The position numbers and the translations under genes were made by a program. A DNA stretch of 64,000 nucleotides from a bacterium. GTDB taxonomy: Bacteria > Bdellovibrionota_C > UBA2361 > SZUA-149 > JAQTWB01. Under the pieces are notes generated by a model that saw nothing but the letters and a program-made list of their open reading frames with translations, did not search any database and was not told the origin of the DNA. Below, in pieces: positions 38,408 to 47,092 of the stretch (position 1 is its first letter; every line of letters starts with the position of its first letter). The stretch covers positions 1-64,000 of the forward strand of contig JAQTWB010000001.1 of NCBI GenBank assembly GCA_028689495.1. Direction: 5' to 3'.

Positions 38408-38998
38408 ATGCATAGTGGAAGCTGGTCGGAAGAGGCCTCAATGCTCTCTAATTGTCAGGAAACATTAACTATATCTAGTGGATCGCTGGTCCTTCTCGAT
38501 CAGTTCATGTTAGGGAATCAACAATTTTTTACATTTCTTGACAATAGCGGTATTGAAACTGCCGTGGGGCGTTTCGGCGGCGTAATCGCTGAGCTGCCTA
38601 ACGGCACGTATCGAGTTTATCGCGACCATCTTGAGCAGTTGATAGTTGTTTTTCTCGAGCCTGAGGAAGGTTTGAATGAGGATAACCTTTACGACATTGT
38701 GGAGCACGTTTCTGCCGCACGCATGGGCTGCAAAGCTGAGGGAAGGGTTTTTGTCGAGACCCGATGTCTTGTTCTTTTCGATAAAGTACTGTTGGAGAAT
38801 AAGCCAATTCTTGAGCAGTTCGCTGAGATGCGACGCAGGCGCGAAGAAAAGCAATCGCGAGATTTTCTCAGGGATCAAGGTGCGGCAGTCCGGTATGGCT
38901 TTGAGCGAAATGGCGATGTCCTTGTCGCTGAACGGATGGACAAAGGTGATCTTCCCGTCCTGGCGCTTTGGCCGGTGGCGACACAGGTGACGGAATAA
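38408..38998 (+). CDS. Unknown protein, ~196 residues
   Basis: No family recognised. The soluble protein has a beta-rich N-terminal half (TISSGSLVLLDQFMLG, GGVIAELPNGTYRVYRD) and a charged helical C-terminal half (EMRRRREEKQSRDFLRD). The ATG at 38408 is preferred over an in-frame GTG at 38399 because AAGG lies eight bases upstream. It is divergent from the gene at 37775. The downstream gap holds a transposon-like inverted-repeat element. Codon use resembles that of neighbouring genes, so it is probably a native gene. Confidence 0.6.
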   Translation: MHSGSWSEEASMLSNCQETLTISSGSLVLLDQFMLGNQQFFTFLDNSGIETAVGRFGGVIAELPNGTYRVYRDHLEQLIVVFLEPEEGLNEDNLYDIVEHVSAARMGCKAEGRVFVETRCLVLFDKVLLENKPILEQFAEMRRRREEKQSRDFLRDQGAAVRYGFERNGDVLVAERMDKGDLPVLALWPVATQVTE

Positions 38999-39495
38999 TT
39001 TCAGTAATTCGAGTAAGTTGCTCGATTCAGGCGGCTGCTATTACCCACAAGTTCCCGACCAGATTACCTTGTTGCGATTGGAGATCGAACAGAGGTAATG
39101 TTCTTGCAAAGTGGGCGTATTTAAAATCACTCCCAGCATGCAGACGGCAATACCGGGGGTGCAGAGCTCCAGCTCTGCGCCAATTCGCGGCAGATTTGCA
39201 ACTTGGCGGGAGATATGAATTGCAGCAGAGCTGGAGCTCTGCTGCCCCACTGAGCCACTATTTTCGTTCCTGCGGACTTGTGGGTAATAGCAAGCCTTCG
39301 GGGGGGGGCATTTCAGCCTCAGTTGGGACGTCTGTTTCTAGCCTTGGGGTGATATTGCCTCATGATTTTTTCTTTGAAATTTAATTTTTTGCCGGTAGAG
39401 CGGGACGAGCTGGTTGTCTGAAGTTTTTGAGACAATCGCTTGAGGTTTTCTCATTGTTGTTTTTTTTGTGCAGGGATACCTGCAAGGGGAAGGTT
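38999..39495. other. Intergenic region carrying an inverted-repeat element
   Basis: About 500 bp without a gene. Positions 39036-39291 are the element described separately. After it comes a run of nine to ten G (around 39300) and AT-rich sequence leading to the GGGAAGG site of the gene at 39496. Confidence 0.5.
39036..39291. mobile_element. 256-bp element with 16-bp terminal inverted repeats and internal palindromes (MITE-like)
   Basis: GCTATTACCCACAAGT at the left end (39036-39051) is inverted at the right end as ACTTGTGGGTAATAGC (39276-39291); extending by two bases with one gap gives CC/GG. Inside lie two palindromes that are complements of each other: GCAGAGCTCCAGCTCTGC (39161-39178) and GCAGAGCTGGAGCTCTGC (39225-39242, extended to GCAGCAGAGCT... 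at 39222-39245). No coding potential is visible and no target duplication is obvious. The inner palindrome pair resembles REP/BIME units. Confidence 0.6.
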
Positions 39496-39942
39496 ATGAG
39501 AACTGAAACATTTGCCAGGGATAAATCTCCCGAATACGCCCTTATGCTCTGTCTTTTGGCTGGATTGTTTGACGAAGGCAGTGAGGATAAGTTTTCTCAA
39601 CACCTGGGTCAAAAGGTAACAGCCGAAATTGAGGCTCAGAGGCTGGGGGTTGAAGATTGTGCTGATGGCGACTGCCTGAAAGCTCAGCATCGTCTGGATG
39701 TATTTGGTCGGTATTACAACTATTACATGGATCAGCTGGAGGCTCTGGAAGGCGATCATCGTAAGGTGATTAAAGTCACGATGAACATTCTGGCGATGAA
39801 CATTCAACCAAAAGTTAAGCCAGAAATCCGGGAACTGCTTGAGTCTAAATTGCCGGAACTGGACTCTCCTATGCCGAGCGAGCAGGAAGGGCGCAATTTT
39901 GAGGTCATTCTGCATGCTCTGGAGGCCTTGGCCGCGACTTGA
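39496..39942 (+). CDS. Unknown helical protein, 148 residues
   Basis: No family recognised. A soluble, acidic, mostly helical protein: SPEYALMLCLLAGLFDEG, then two Cys in ADGDCLKAQH and VEDCAD, then a long helix KVIKVTMNILAMNIQPKV. The open frame reaches upstream to 39427, but the ATG at 39496 has a GGGAAGG site seven bases before it. A perfect 9-bp inverted repeat (39955-39989) follows the stop codon. Confidence 0.6.
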   Translation: MRTETFARDKSPEYALMLCLLAGLFDEGSEDKFSQHLGQKVTAEIEAQRLGVEDCADGDCLKAQHRLDVFGRYYNYYMDQLEALEGDHRKVIKVTMNILAMNIQPKVKPEIRELLESKLPELDSPMPSEQEGRNFEVILHALEALAAT

Positions 39943-40315
39943 GCTCTCGTCTGTGAATTCTCTTGTGGGTAACTTCCATGAGAGAATTCGCGACCGCGGC
40001 AGGGTTATCAAAGAGCGCAACATCCGGGCAAGACGCGTCAGAATAGTTCGCTTTAAGCCACTGGATTATTCGGTTTTTTATTCAATTCGATTGTCTCTGT
40101 TCCCTTTGTCATATCTTGCCCACTCGCTTGAGACTCAGGCCCCAGCGCGTTATAGTCCCGCCCCAATCTACAACGGCTCTGTGTATGGGCACATTGTTGC
40201 CTTCCATATGAGGAATCAGCATTTTGCAGTTTGGATACCGGTTTAGTCGATAATTGTAATCTACTCAGGCGAGCTGCTTTGTGCAGCTGGCGCTAAATTT
40301 TCTGGAGAACCACGA
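39943..40315. other. Intergenic region upstream of the E2 acyltransferase gene
   Basis: 373 bp without a convincing gene. GAATTCTCT (39955-39963) is exactly inverted as AGAGAATTC (39981-39989) just after the upstream gene; it lacks a T-run, so it may be an operator or an mRNA 3' structure. One open frame crosses this region but has no ribosome site and no family features. The E2 gene has a CTGGAGAA site directly before its ATG. Confidence 0.45.
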
Positions 40316-41629
40316 ATGGCAATCGAAATCAAAATGCCACAGCTCAGCGACACTATGGATCAGGGGACTATTCTTACCTGGTTGATTCAGGAAGGTGAAA
40401 CCGTAGAGCGTGGTGATGCGCTTGCCGAGGTGGCAACAGACAAAGCTGACCTTGAGATAGAGTCTTTCCATGACGGGAAGTTGCTCAAGGTGTTGGCTCC
40501 GGTTGGCGCCAAAGTCAAGGTTGGCGAAGTGATTGCCCTTATTGGCGAAGCAGGTGAAGTGGCTGGTGAAAGTGTTGCGTCGGCAAAAAGCCAGGTTACG
40601 GAAGTGGTGCAACCAGCAGCACCAGTCGTTGCGGCTTCTTCTTCGGTCTCTTCGTTCAGCTCCGAGATACCTGTCGCTTCAGCCGTCAAGGCCGATGAGA
40701 GTGAGCGATTGCGCATTTCTCCTCTGGCACGCAACCTGGCTCAGGTAACAGGAGTTGATGTTACCGGTATTAACGGCTCCGGAGAAGGCGGCCGTATCGT
40801 CAAGCGCGATGTTGAAGCAGTGGCCGGTAATGTCAAGCAGGTAGCAGTAGCTCCTGCCTCTCCGGCTCCGATTACCCGCTCGTCTGTATCAGCTGCTCCG
40901 GCAGCAACTTCGGTATCCTCAGCCGCTCCGGTCGTTTCTGCTTCAGCGGCTGCGTCAAATGAACCGCTGAGTCGTATGCGTTCGGCGATTGCTGCACTGA
41001 TGGTCGAATCAAAGACGACAATCCCACACTTCCAGATGACAACCCGTGTCATGGTTGATGAGCTGATGGCACTGCGCAACACGCTCAAGTCATTGCCGCA
41101 GTATGAAGGGATTACTTTTAACCATTTGTTGCTGAAGGCGGTTGCTTTGGCACTTCGCGCCGTCCCGCGTATCAACGCGCACTACAAGGATGGCTCACTT
41201 GTTCAGCCAGCAGATATTAATATCGGTATTGTAACAGCTCTTGATGACGGTTTACTGATACCAGTATTGAAGAGCGTTGATACTTTGTCGCTTTCTGATG
41301 TTGTTGGCGAAGCTAAAGGTCTGGTGCAGCGTGCCCGTTCTGGCCGTCCAAAGCCGACTGATCTTGTCGGTGCAACCTTTAGTGTTTCCAATGTTGGTAA
41401 TCTTCAGGTTGAAAGTTTTTCAGCGATTATCAGTCCGGGGCAGGGAGCGATTCTGGCTGTTGGCGCAATTCAGGATGAAGCTGTTGTTGTGGGTGGGACG
41501 CTTAAGGCAGCAAAGGTGATGCGGCTTACGGTATCTGTTGATCATCGTATTATTGATGGAGTTGTTGGCGGGCAGTTTCTAACTGAGTTGAATCGGATTC
41601 TCAGCAATCCAGTTTTGATCTTGGCATAA
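40316..41629 (+). CDS. 2-oxoacid dehydrogenase E2, dihydrolipoamide acyltransferase
   Basis: 437 residues: a lipoyl domain with the lipoyl-lysine at K43 in EVATDKADLEIES, an Ala/Ser/Pro-rich linker, an E3-binding domain (RISPLARNLAQVTGVDVTGI, ~130-165), a second Ala/Ser/Pro linker, and the catalytic domain ending with VSVDHRIIDG (His 410, Asp 414). It transfers the acyl group to CoA in the pyruvate (or a related) dehydrogenase complex. E1 and E3 genes are not adjacent in this window. The next gene makes the lipoyl cofactor, which strongly links the pair. Acetyl versus branched-chain or acetoin specificity cannot be read. Confidence 0.9.
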   Translation: MAIEIKMPQLSDTMDQGTILTWLIQEGETVERGDALAEVATDKADLEIESFHDGKLLKVLAPVGAKVKVGEVIALIGEAGEVAGESVASAKSQVTEVVQPAAPVVAASSSVSSFSSEIPVASAVKADESERLRISPLARNLAQVTGVDVTGINGSGEGGRIVKRDVEAVAGNVKQVAVAPASPAPITRSSVSAAPAATSVSSAAPVVSASAAASNEPLSRMRSAIAALMVESKTTIPHFQMTTRVMVDELMALRNTLKSLPQYEGITFNHLLLKAVALALRAVPRINAHYKDGSLVQPADINIGIVTALDDGLLIPVLKSVDTLSLSDVVGEAKGLVQRARSGRPKPTDLVGATFSVSNVGNLQVESFSAIISPGQGAILAVGAIQDEAVVVGGTLKAAKVMRLTVSVDHRIIDGVVGGQFLTELNRILSNPVLILA

Positions 41630-41636
41630 GGCAAAC

Positions 41637-43265
41637 ATGACATCCTTGTTGGTGCTCGATCGCTCACTTGAGGATTACAACAGTTCTCTGGCTCTTCAGG
41701 ATTACCTGGTGCGTGAGCGCGTCAAAGATCGCTCTTTGCCAGATGCGTTGGTGCTGGTTGAACACAGCGAAGTTTATACCATGGGGCGCTCCAGCGCTTC
41801 ATTAAGAAACGAAGCGCTGGCATCACCACTTGCGGCTGAGTTGCCGTTACTTCCCTACATCTCCTGGGTCGAAACGAACCGTGGTGGGCAGGTGACTTTT
41901 CATGGACCGGGACAGCTTGTTGGTTATCCGGTTTTTGATCTGGAGCGCCACGGAAAGGATGTTCATGTTTTTCTGCGTGGCATTGAGCAGGCAATTGTTG
42001 TTGCCTTGGGAAAGTTTGGATTTTACGCAACGACAAGGGATGGGCTGACAGGAGTCTGGTTGCAGCTTCCGTCAAATAGTGAAGTTGATGGCGAGCAACC
42101 GGTGGTTTGGCGCAAGATCGCCAGTATCGGTATTGGTCTGAAGAAATGGGTAAGTTATCACGGATTTTCGATAAACGTTGATAATGATTTACGCTATTTC
42201 AAAGCAGTATCACCTTGTGGAATGGAGGGTGAGCTAGTTACTTCCTTGAAAGAGGCGGGCGAATTTCTGGAAATTCCTTGTCCGCAAATGACAGAGGTTA
42301 AGAAGGCAGTTCGGGAAGCTTTTTGTCAGACGTTTGGTTTTATCAGTGGCGAAGACACTACGGCCAGTATTCGCAGGCGTCCCAGTTGGCTCAAGGTGCG
42401 CCCCGGGCAACAGCTTGATATCAATAAAACAGGCGATGTTGTGCGAAGTAATGGACTGGTGACCGTATGCGAGGAAGCGAAGTGCCCGAATATTGGTGAA
42501 TGCTGGGCGCATAGTACCGCGACATTTATGATCATGGGTGAGCTGTGCACAAGGCGTTGTGGTTTTTGTTCGGTTCAGGATGGCTACCTTGCAAATCTGG
42601 TCCAGCTTGATCAGTTTGAACCGTTTCGTGTTGCTCGTGCTGCTGCCGAATTGTCACTCAAGCATGTTGTTATCACATCAGTGAATCGCGATGATTTGCC
42701 GGATATGGGAGCAGGGCATTTTGATCAGACTGTTCGGGCCTTGGCCAGGCAGGTTCCGGGAATAAAAATTGAATTGCTGATTCCCGATCTCCAGGGAAGA
42801 AAGGAGCTGTTGCAGACAATCTTGTCCAGCGACAGAGTGAATGTGCTCAGTCATAACGTCGAAACGGTGCCTAGGCTGTATGGTCGTGTGAGACCAGGCG
42901 CACGTTTTGTGCGATCGCTGGATGTTCTGAAATGGGTCAAGGAGTTGAAGTCAAACGTTCGTTCCAAGACTGGGCTGATGGTTGGGCTTGGCGAAACATT
43001 CGATGATTTGCTGTCGGTGATGGATACTCTTCGAGAAGTCGATTGTGATGTTTTGACTATCGGACAGTATTTACAACCAACCGCAAAGCAGCTGCCAATT
43101 GTTAAATACTACACCCCGGAAGAGTTCGCCTATCTGCGAGACGAGGGCTTAAAACGAGGATTCCGCCACGTTGAGTCCTCCCCTTTTGTCAGAAGTTCCT
43201 ATCATGCCTGGAAGCATGTCGAAGATGATCCTGTACCTCGGCACGAGCGTCTTGCGATAATATGA
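41637..43265 (+). CDS. LipB-LipA fusion: octanoyltransferase and lipoyl synthase in one protein
   Basis: 542 residues in a single frame. Residues ~1-235 are LipB: RGGQVTFHGPGQLVGYP (82-98), the conserved Lys in RKIASIGIG (K160) and the acyl-thioester Cys in SPCGMEG (C194). Residues ~245-542 are LipA: the auxiliary cluster CEEAKCPNIGEC (C278, C283, C289), the radical SAM motif CTRRCGFC (C304, C308, C311) and the C-terminal RSSY (~519-522). The protein should move octanoate from acyl carrier protein to a lipoyl domain and then insert sulfur at C6 and C8. It starts 7 bp after the E2 gene and overlaps the next gene by four bases (ATGA). Confidence 0.93.
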   Translation: MTSLLVLDRSLEDYNSSLALQDYLVRERVKDRSLPDALVLVEHSEVYTMGRSSASLRNEALASPLAAELPLLPYISWVETNRGGQVTFHGPGQLVGYPVFDLERHGKDVHVFLRGIEQAIVVALGKFGFYATTRDGLTGVWLQLPSNSEVDGEQPVVWRKIASIGIGLKKWVSYHGFSINVDNDLRYFKAVSPCGMEGELVTSLKEAGEFLEIPCPQMTEVKKAVREAFCQTFGFISGEDTTASIRRRPSWLKVRPGQQLDINKTGDVVRSNGLVTVCEEAKCPNIGECWAHSTATFMIMGELCTRRCGFCSVQDGYLANLVQLDQFEPFRVARAAAELSLKHVVITSVNRDDLPDMGAGHFDQTVRALARQVPGIKIELLIPDLQGRKELLQTILSSDRVNVLSHNVETVPRLYGRVRPGARFVRSLDVLKWVKELKSNVRSKTGLMVGLGETFDDLLSVMDTLREVDCDVLTIGQYLQPTAKQLPIVKYYTPEEFAYLRDEGLKRGFRHVESSPFVRSSYHAWKHVEDDPVPRHERLAII

Positions 43266-46200
43266 AAAATGGAGCCAGGGGTTCGCGCAGACGAAGGCTG
43301 GTGTTCTATTCTTCCGCCTTCTTGCTTCTTGTCCTCGTGACGTTGCTTGTCCCCCTGTTTGCCGCACGTTTTCTCGGTCAATTTCTTCATGATGAGTTTA
43401 TGCGCGGCACAGGTTGTCTGGTGTCTCTCTCTCATCCTCAGGTTCGATTTTTTCCTGTAAGAGCATCCGTCGAGGATGTGCAAATTAATTGTCCGTCGGA
43501 TATCGGTAAGGAGCGTGAGAGTGGCTTAACGGCCAGGAGAGTTTCGGCGCAACTTAACCTGACGTCCCTTCTGGACCGACGAGTTGAAATTACCCGCCTG
43601 GATTTGGATGATTTCTTTGTTCAGAGTGAAAATTCAGATTCGTTTACTCGCACCTTTGACTTTCTATTTTTGCCTAATCCGAAAAAGAAGAAATCGGATG
43701 AGCAGGAGCGCTGGAAGGTTATTGTCAATGTAGTTTCTTTTCGTACCCCGGTTGCTCCCTCGATTTTTCGTTACGAAGCCAATTTGTACTCTATCTCTAA
43801 TGCTGAGTTTGTCGGGGTGCGTCGGCCTTTGCAACCTGACGATCCATTTGAAATTTCCCTTAAATCCGACAAGGTAGAAATGTTCAGGAGTGGAGATGGA
43901 CAGGCATTGGCCAGTGTTCGGGATGTGGAAGCCGCAATTGAGATAAACGATCGACAATTTTTATTAAAAGAATTGAAGGGCAATGGTGGTCACGATTTGC
44001 GAATTTTGCTCAAGCAGGCAGAGTTTGCCAAGAAAGGACAGCGTGATTTTGATTTGACGATCGCGTTTGAAGGAGATCTTGCCGAGCTCCCAGAGGTTGT
44101 CCCGGCTTTGGGGTCGCTGAAGTCCTATTTGACGAGCAGCGGCAAAATCGTGCTTGGGGTGAAGGGGGCACTTGCGACCGAAGATATTCACTTCTCAACT
44201 AAGTTGGATTCAGGGCTTGGTTATGTTTTTCGAGTCGGTAGATACTGCACCGCGAGCACACTTGGTTTTAGCGGGTATTATAGACCCGGTCAGTTAAGTT
44301 TGAGTGAGTTGCAGTTTGGCGATGAGACGGCAAAGGGTAAGATACTTTACGATTTGTTCCGAGACAGGTGGGGTACATTTTCTGTCGTTCTTCCATTTCT
44401 ATCTGGGAAGACGGAGACAGGAAATCGCCCATTACGTATATGCACGATTGACGATGGTGGATCGTTGAAACAGAGGCCGTCAGAACCGCTATTATCGGAA
44501 CAGGGGTTGCCTGAATGGTTTCCTGAAAGCATGGAACTTTTTTCAGACGACTCCGGAGTGCTTAAACTTCGTCTGATATTGCCAGGCGGGCAGGCACAGG
44601 TCCTGGTGCTAAAACCAAATCCATCAACCCTGGAAGCCGAATTTGAGGGGAGCACCAGAGGGCAGCTTGATTTAAGTTACTCCGATGGAACAATCGGACT
44701 CAAAGATTTCACCGTCGCTTCAGTGCGAGCTCATGCGGTTATTGATCTTTTGCAAGGAATTTTGCCAGATACTAATTATTCCCGATTTTACGGTGTGGTC
44801 GCTGATAACAGTAATCTCGATTTGCGTGTTAACGGAACGGTCAGGCGTAATGGGAAGGGAGACTATTCCCTTAACTCTTCCGACCTTACAGTCTCCGGTG
44901 GATTGTCTCATGTTTACCCTACTTACCTCGATGGGATGTTTGCGGTAGATATGACACTGGGCTCAGGAAAGGGGACAAATGCCATAATTTCGATCCAGAC
45001 TGCGGCGGGAAGAGTTGATGGCGAACTGTCGATAGCTGTTGATTCCAAGGTTAGATGGCAGGTTACTGGTAAGGCATTAAGGCTTGGAGAGCTGCCTGTT
45101 TTGCGCCAATTGCCAATAAGGGAGGACCTGCTTTCCGATTTTTCATTCTCTGGGACCGAAGGAGGGGCAGGAGAGATATCGGGAGAGTTGAATAGTTATT
45201 TGCCTGGTGCGGTAGAGGTGACTGATTCGGAGAATACTCCTGTTTTGCAAGCATTGGTTAGTGGTGACGGATTCACGGGCGCGGGGCATCGTCGGTTGAA
45301 AGTTGATCTTGAGAATGCAAGGTCGAGCTTGAAGGGGAGTTTGCTGCTTGGTGAAAAAGGCGACAAAGATTTTTCTTTGGGGTTGAATGTTGTTGAGTTG
45401 AGCTACGATGATGTCCGACAGATACTTAGCCGGGCGCTGATTGCACCATTGTCGGCAGAGGATCGGATCTCTGCAGTTGTGAACTACCGGGGTGAACGGG
45501 ATCGTCCTCTCTTGGGTAGTGGCAAGATTGATGTCTCCTCTTTGAGAGTGGCCTCTCCAATTGGTGATTTGGATGTGAAAGAGGCGAGTATTCTTGCTCG
45601 AGATGGTCGTTTTGATGTCGATCGCCTTAAGTTGGTTACTCCAGCCGGAGAGCTTGAGGTATCAGGTAATTTCCACAGTTCGGGAACGATGGCACTTGTT
45701 ACAAGTGGTGATTTGCAGCTTTTTATTCCTGCGTTAGGTGGTTTACGTAGTATTTCTGCACGTAGCCATCTGGATCTCGGTCTTTCCGGTAGTTTTTCTG
45801 ACCCGGTGCTCGCGGGGCAAGTCGAAGTTGACAATGGTTCAGTTGCTGTAGCTGATTCTACAGTGCCTCTGCGGTTTGATGATATTCATGCGTCGCTTGC
45901 GATCGATCGTAGCAGGCTGACTGTGGAAAGTTTGAGTGGGCATATTGGCGGCGGCCAGTTTACTTTTAAGGGAACGATTGAAGACATGTTCGCTTTTGAA
46001 AGTGCTCAAAAGCAGTTTAATTTTGATTTTCATGATGTGAGTCTATCACCAGTGGCACAATCGGCTTTCGAGGTCCAGGGGGATTTTTCATATTTGGAAA
46101 ATTCAGATACGCCGTTTAAGAAAGATCTGAAGGGTACAATACGTGTTGAGCGTGCCTCATATCGTCGTGATATCGGACTTGCTGACTTTTTCAGGCCAGT

Positions 46201-47092
46201 TTTGGCGTTTGTCGGAGTTGGCTATGGAGGTCAGGAAGAGTCGGCTGATGGTCGTTCAGATGGCGGCCTGCCGAAGGATTTGGACCTCGATATCAGTCTG
46301 ACGGCCGAAGATTCTCTTGTTGAGACAAATCTCCTTTCAGCAGAACTTTTTGCCAGATTGAATTTGCGTCGAGATTCCAGTGCGGACGACAGTGATGCAG
46401 AACTTTCGCTTCAAGGGGAAATGGGAGTCGTTGATGGAAAGTTTGGCTATAAAGGGGTTTTGTTTGATATTTTGCGCGGGAACGTTTCGTTTGATCGGGC
46501 TGGTTTTGTTGGGGAGCCATTTGTTGATGTTCTTGGCGAAACGATGCTCCGTGATGCCGAGGGGGATGAGCATTTTATTCAATTGTCCGTGTACGGGCCA
46601 CTTGAGAGTTATAAAATTAAACTTGATAGTGACTCAGGTCTGTCTGAGGCAGAAATTTCCAGTCTGATGTTTCAGAATGCTCAGGGCGAGGGAATTAGCC
46701 TTACCAAGGCAGACGATCTTGACGACCTTGTGACTCTTATCAATCCCTTCTCTTATTATAATTTTACTGATCGGCTCCAAGGCTTTTCGCACTTCTCCGA
46801 AGTAAAGGTGACACCGGCATTTTCACTGGAGTCAGGAGAGATCACAGCGTTTATTCAGGCCAGTCGCCCACTTTGGGGTTCGCTCGATATAGTTGGCGAA
46901 CGCGATTTATTTACCGGCAGCAGTATTTTGCGTTTTGAGTATCCACTTTTGCCATACGTGAATATTTTGCTCGGTTGGCAGTCTTTGCAACGAGTTAATC
47001 AGGATAGCAGTGCGGGGTCGCTATTTACCGGCATTGATTTTCATTACGAATTTTTCGGAACATCGATATTTCCGGAGGAATTCTGGAGATGA
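43262..47092 (+). CDS. TamB-like (DUF490) envelope biogenesis protein
   Basis: 1276 residues. A single N-terminal membrane helix (about residues 14-36) is followed by a very long beta-rich periplasmic region, and the TamB/DUF490 domain fills the C-terminal third (SGKIDVSSLRVASPIGDLDV onward, ending with the conserved FDFHDVSL and LLPYVNILLGW parts). TamB/AsmA-like proteins form hydrophobic grooves that carry phospholipid to the outer membrane or help autotransporter assembly. The next gene is a BamA/TamA-type barrel with a four-base overlap (ATGA), the classic TamA-TamB pairing. Confidence 0.85.
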   Translation: MKNGARGSRRRRLVFYSSAFLLLVLVTLLVPLFAARFLGQFLHDEFMRGTGCLVSLSHPQVRFFPVRASVEDVQINCPSDIGKERESGLTARRVSAQLNLTSLLDRRVEITRLDLDDFFVQSENSDSFTRTFDFLFLPNPKKKKSDEQERWKVIVNVVSFRTPVAPSIFRYEANLYSISNAEFVGVRRPLQPDDPFEISLKSDKVEMFRSGDGQALASVRDVEAAIEINDRQFLLKELKGNGGHDLRILLKQAEFAKKGQRDFDLTIAFEGDLAELPEVVPALGSLKSYLTSSGKIVLGVKGALATEDIHFSTKLDSGLGYVFRVGRYCTASTLGFSGYYRPGQLSLSELQFGDETAKGKILYDLFRDRWGTFSVVLPFLSGKTETGNRPLRICTIDDGGSLKQRPSEPLLSEQGLPEWFPESMELFSDDSGVLKLRLILPGGQAQVLVLKPNPSTLEAEFEGSTRGQLDLSYSDGTIGLKDFTVASVRAHAVIDLLQGILPDTNYSRFYGVVADNSNLDLRVNGTVRRNGKGDYSLNSSDLTVSGGLSHVYPTYLDGMFAVDMTLGSGKGTNAIISIQTAAGRVDGELSIAVDSKVRWQVTGKALRLGELPVLRQLPIREDLLSDFSFSGTEGGAGEISGELNSYLPGAVEVTDSENTPVLQALVSGDGFTGAGHRRLKVDLENARSSLKGSLLLGEKGDKDFSLGLNVVELSYDDVRQILSRALIAPLSAEDRISAVVNYRGERDRPLLGSGKIDVSSLRVASPIGDLDVKEASILARDGRFDVDRLKLVTPAGELEVSGNFHSSGTMALVTSGDLQLFIPALGGLRSISARSHLDLGLSGSFSDPVLAGQVEVDNGSVAVADSTVPLRFDDIHASLAIDRSRLTVESLSGHIGGGQFTFKGTIEDMFAFESAQKQFNFDFHDVSLSPVAQSAFEVQGDFSYLENSDTPFKKDLKGTIRVERASYRRDIGLADFFRPVLAFVGVGYGGQEESADGRSDGGLPKDLDLDISLTAEDSLVETNLLSAELFARLNLRRDSSADDSDAELSLQGEMGVVDGKFGYKGVLFDILRGNVSFDRAGFVGEPFVDVLGETMLRDAEGDEHFIQLSVYGPLESYKIKLDSDSGLSEAEISSLMFQNAQGEGISLTKADDLDDLVTLINPFSYYNFTDRLQGFSHFSEVKVTPAFSLESGEITAFIQASRPLWGSLDIVGERDLFTGSSILRFEYPLLPYVNILLGWQSLQRVNQDSSAGSLFTGIDFHYEFFGTSIFPEEFWR

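Noticed and set aside
39839-40246. 135-residue open frame crossing into the gap before the E2 gene
   Set aside because: Overlaps a better-supported gene in another frame and lacks a ribosome site or family features.
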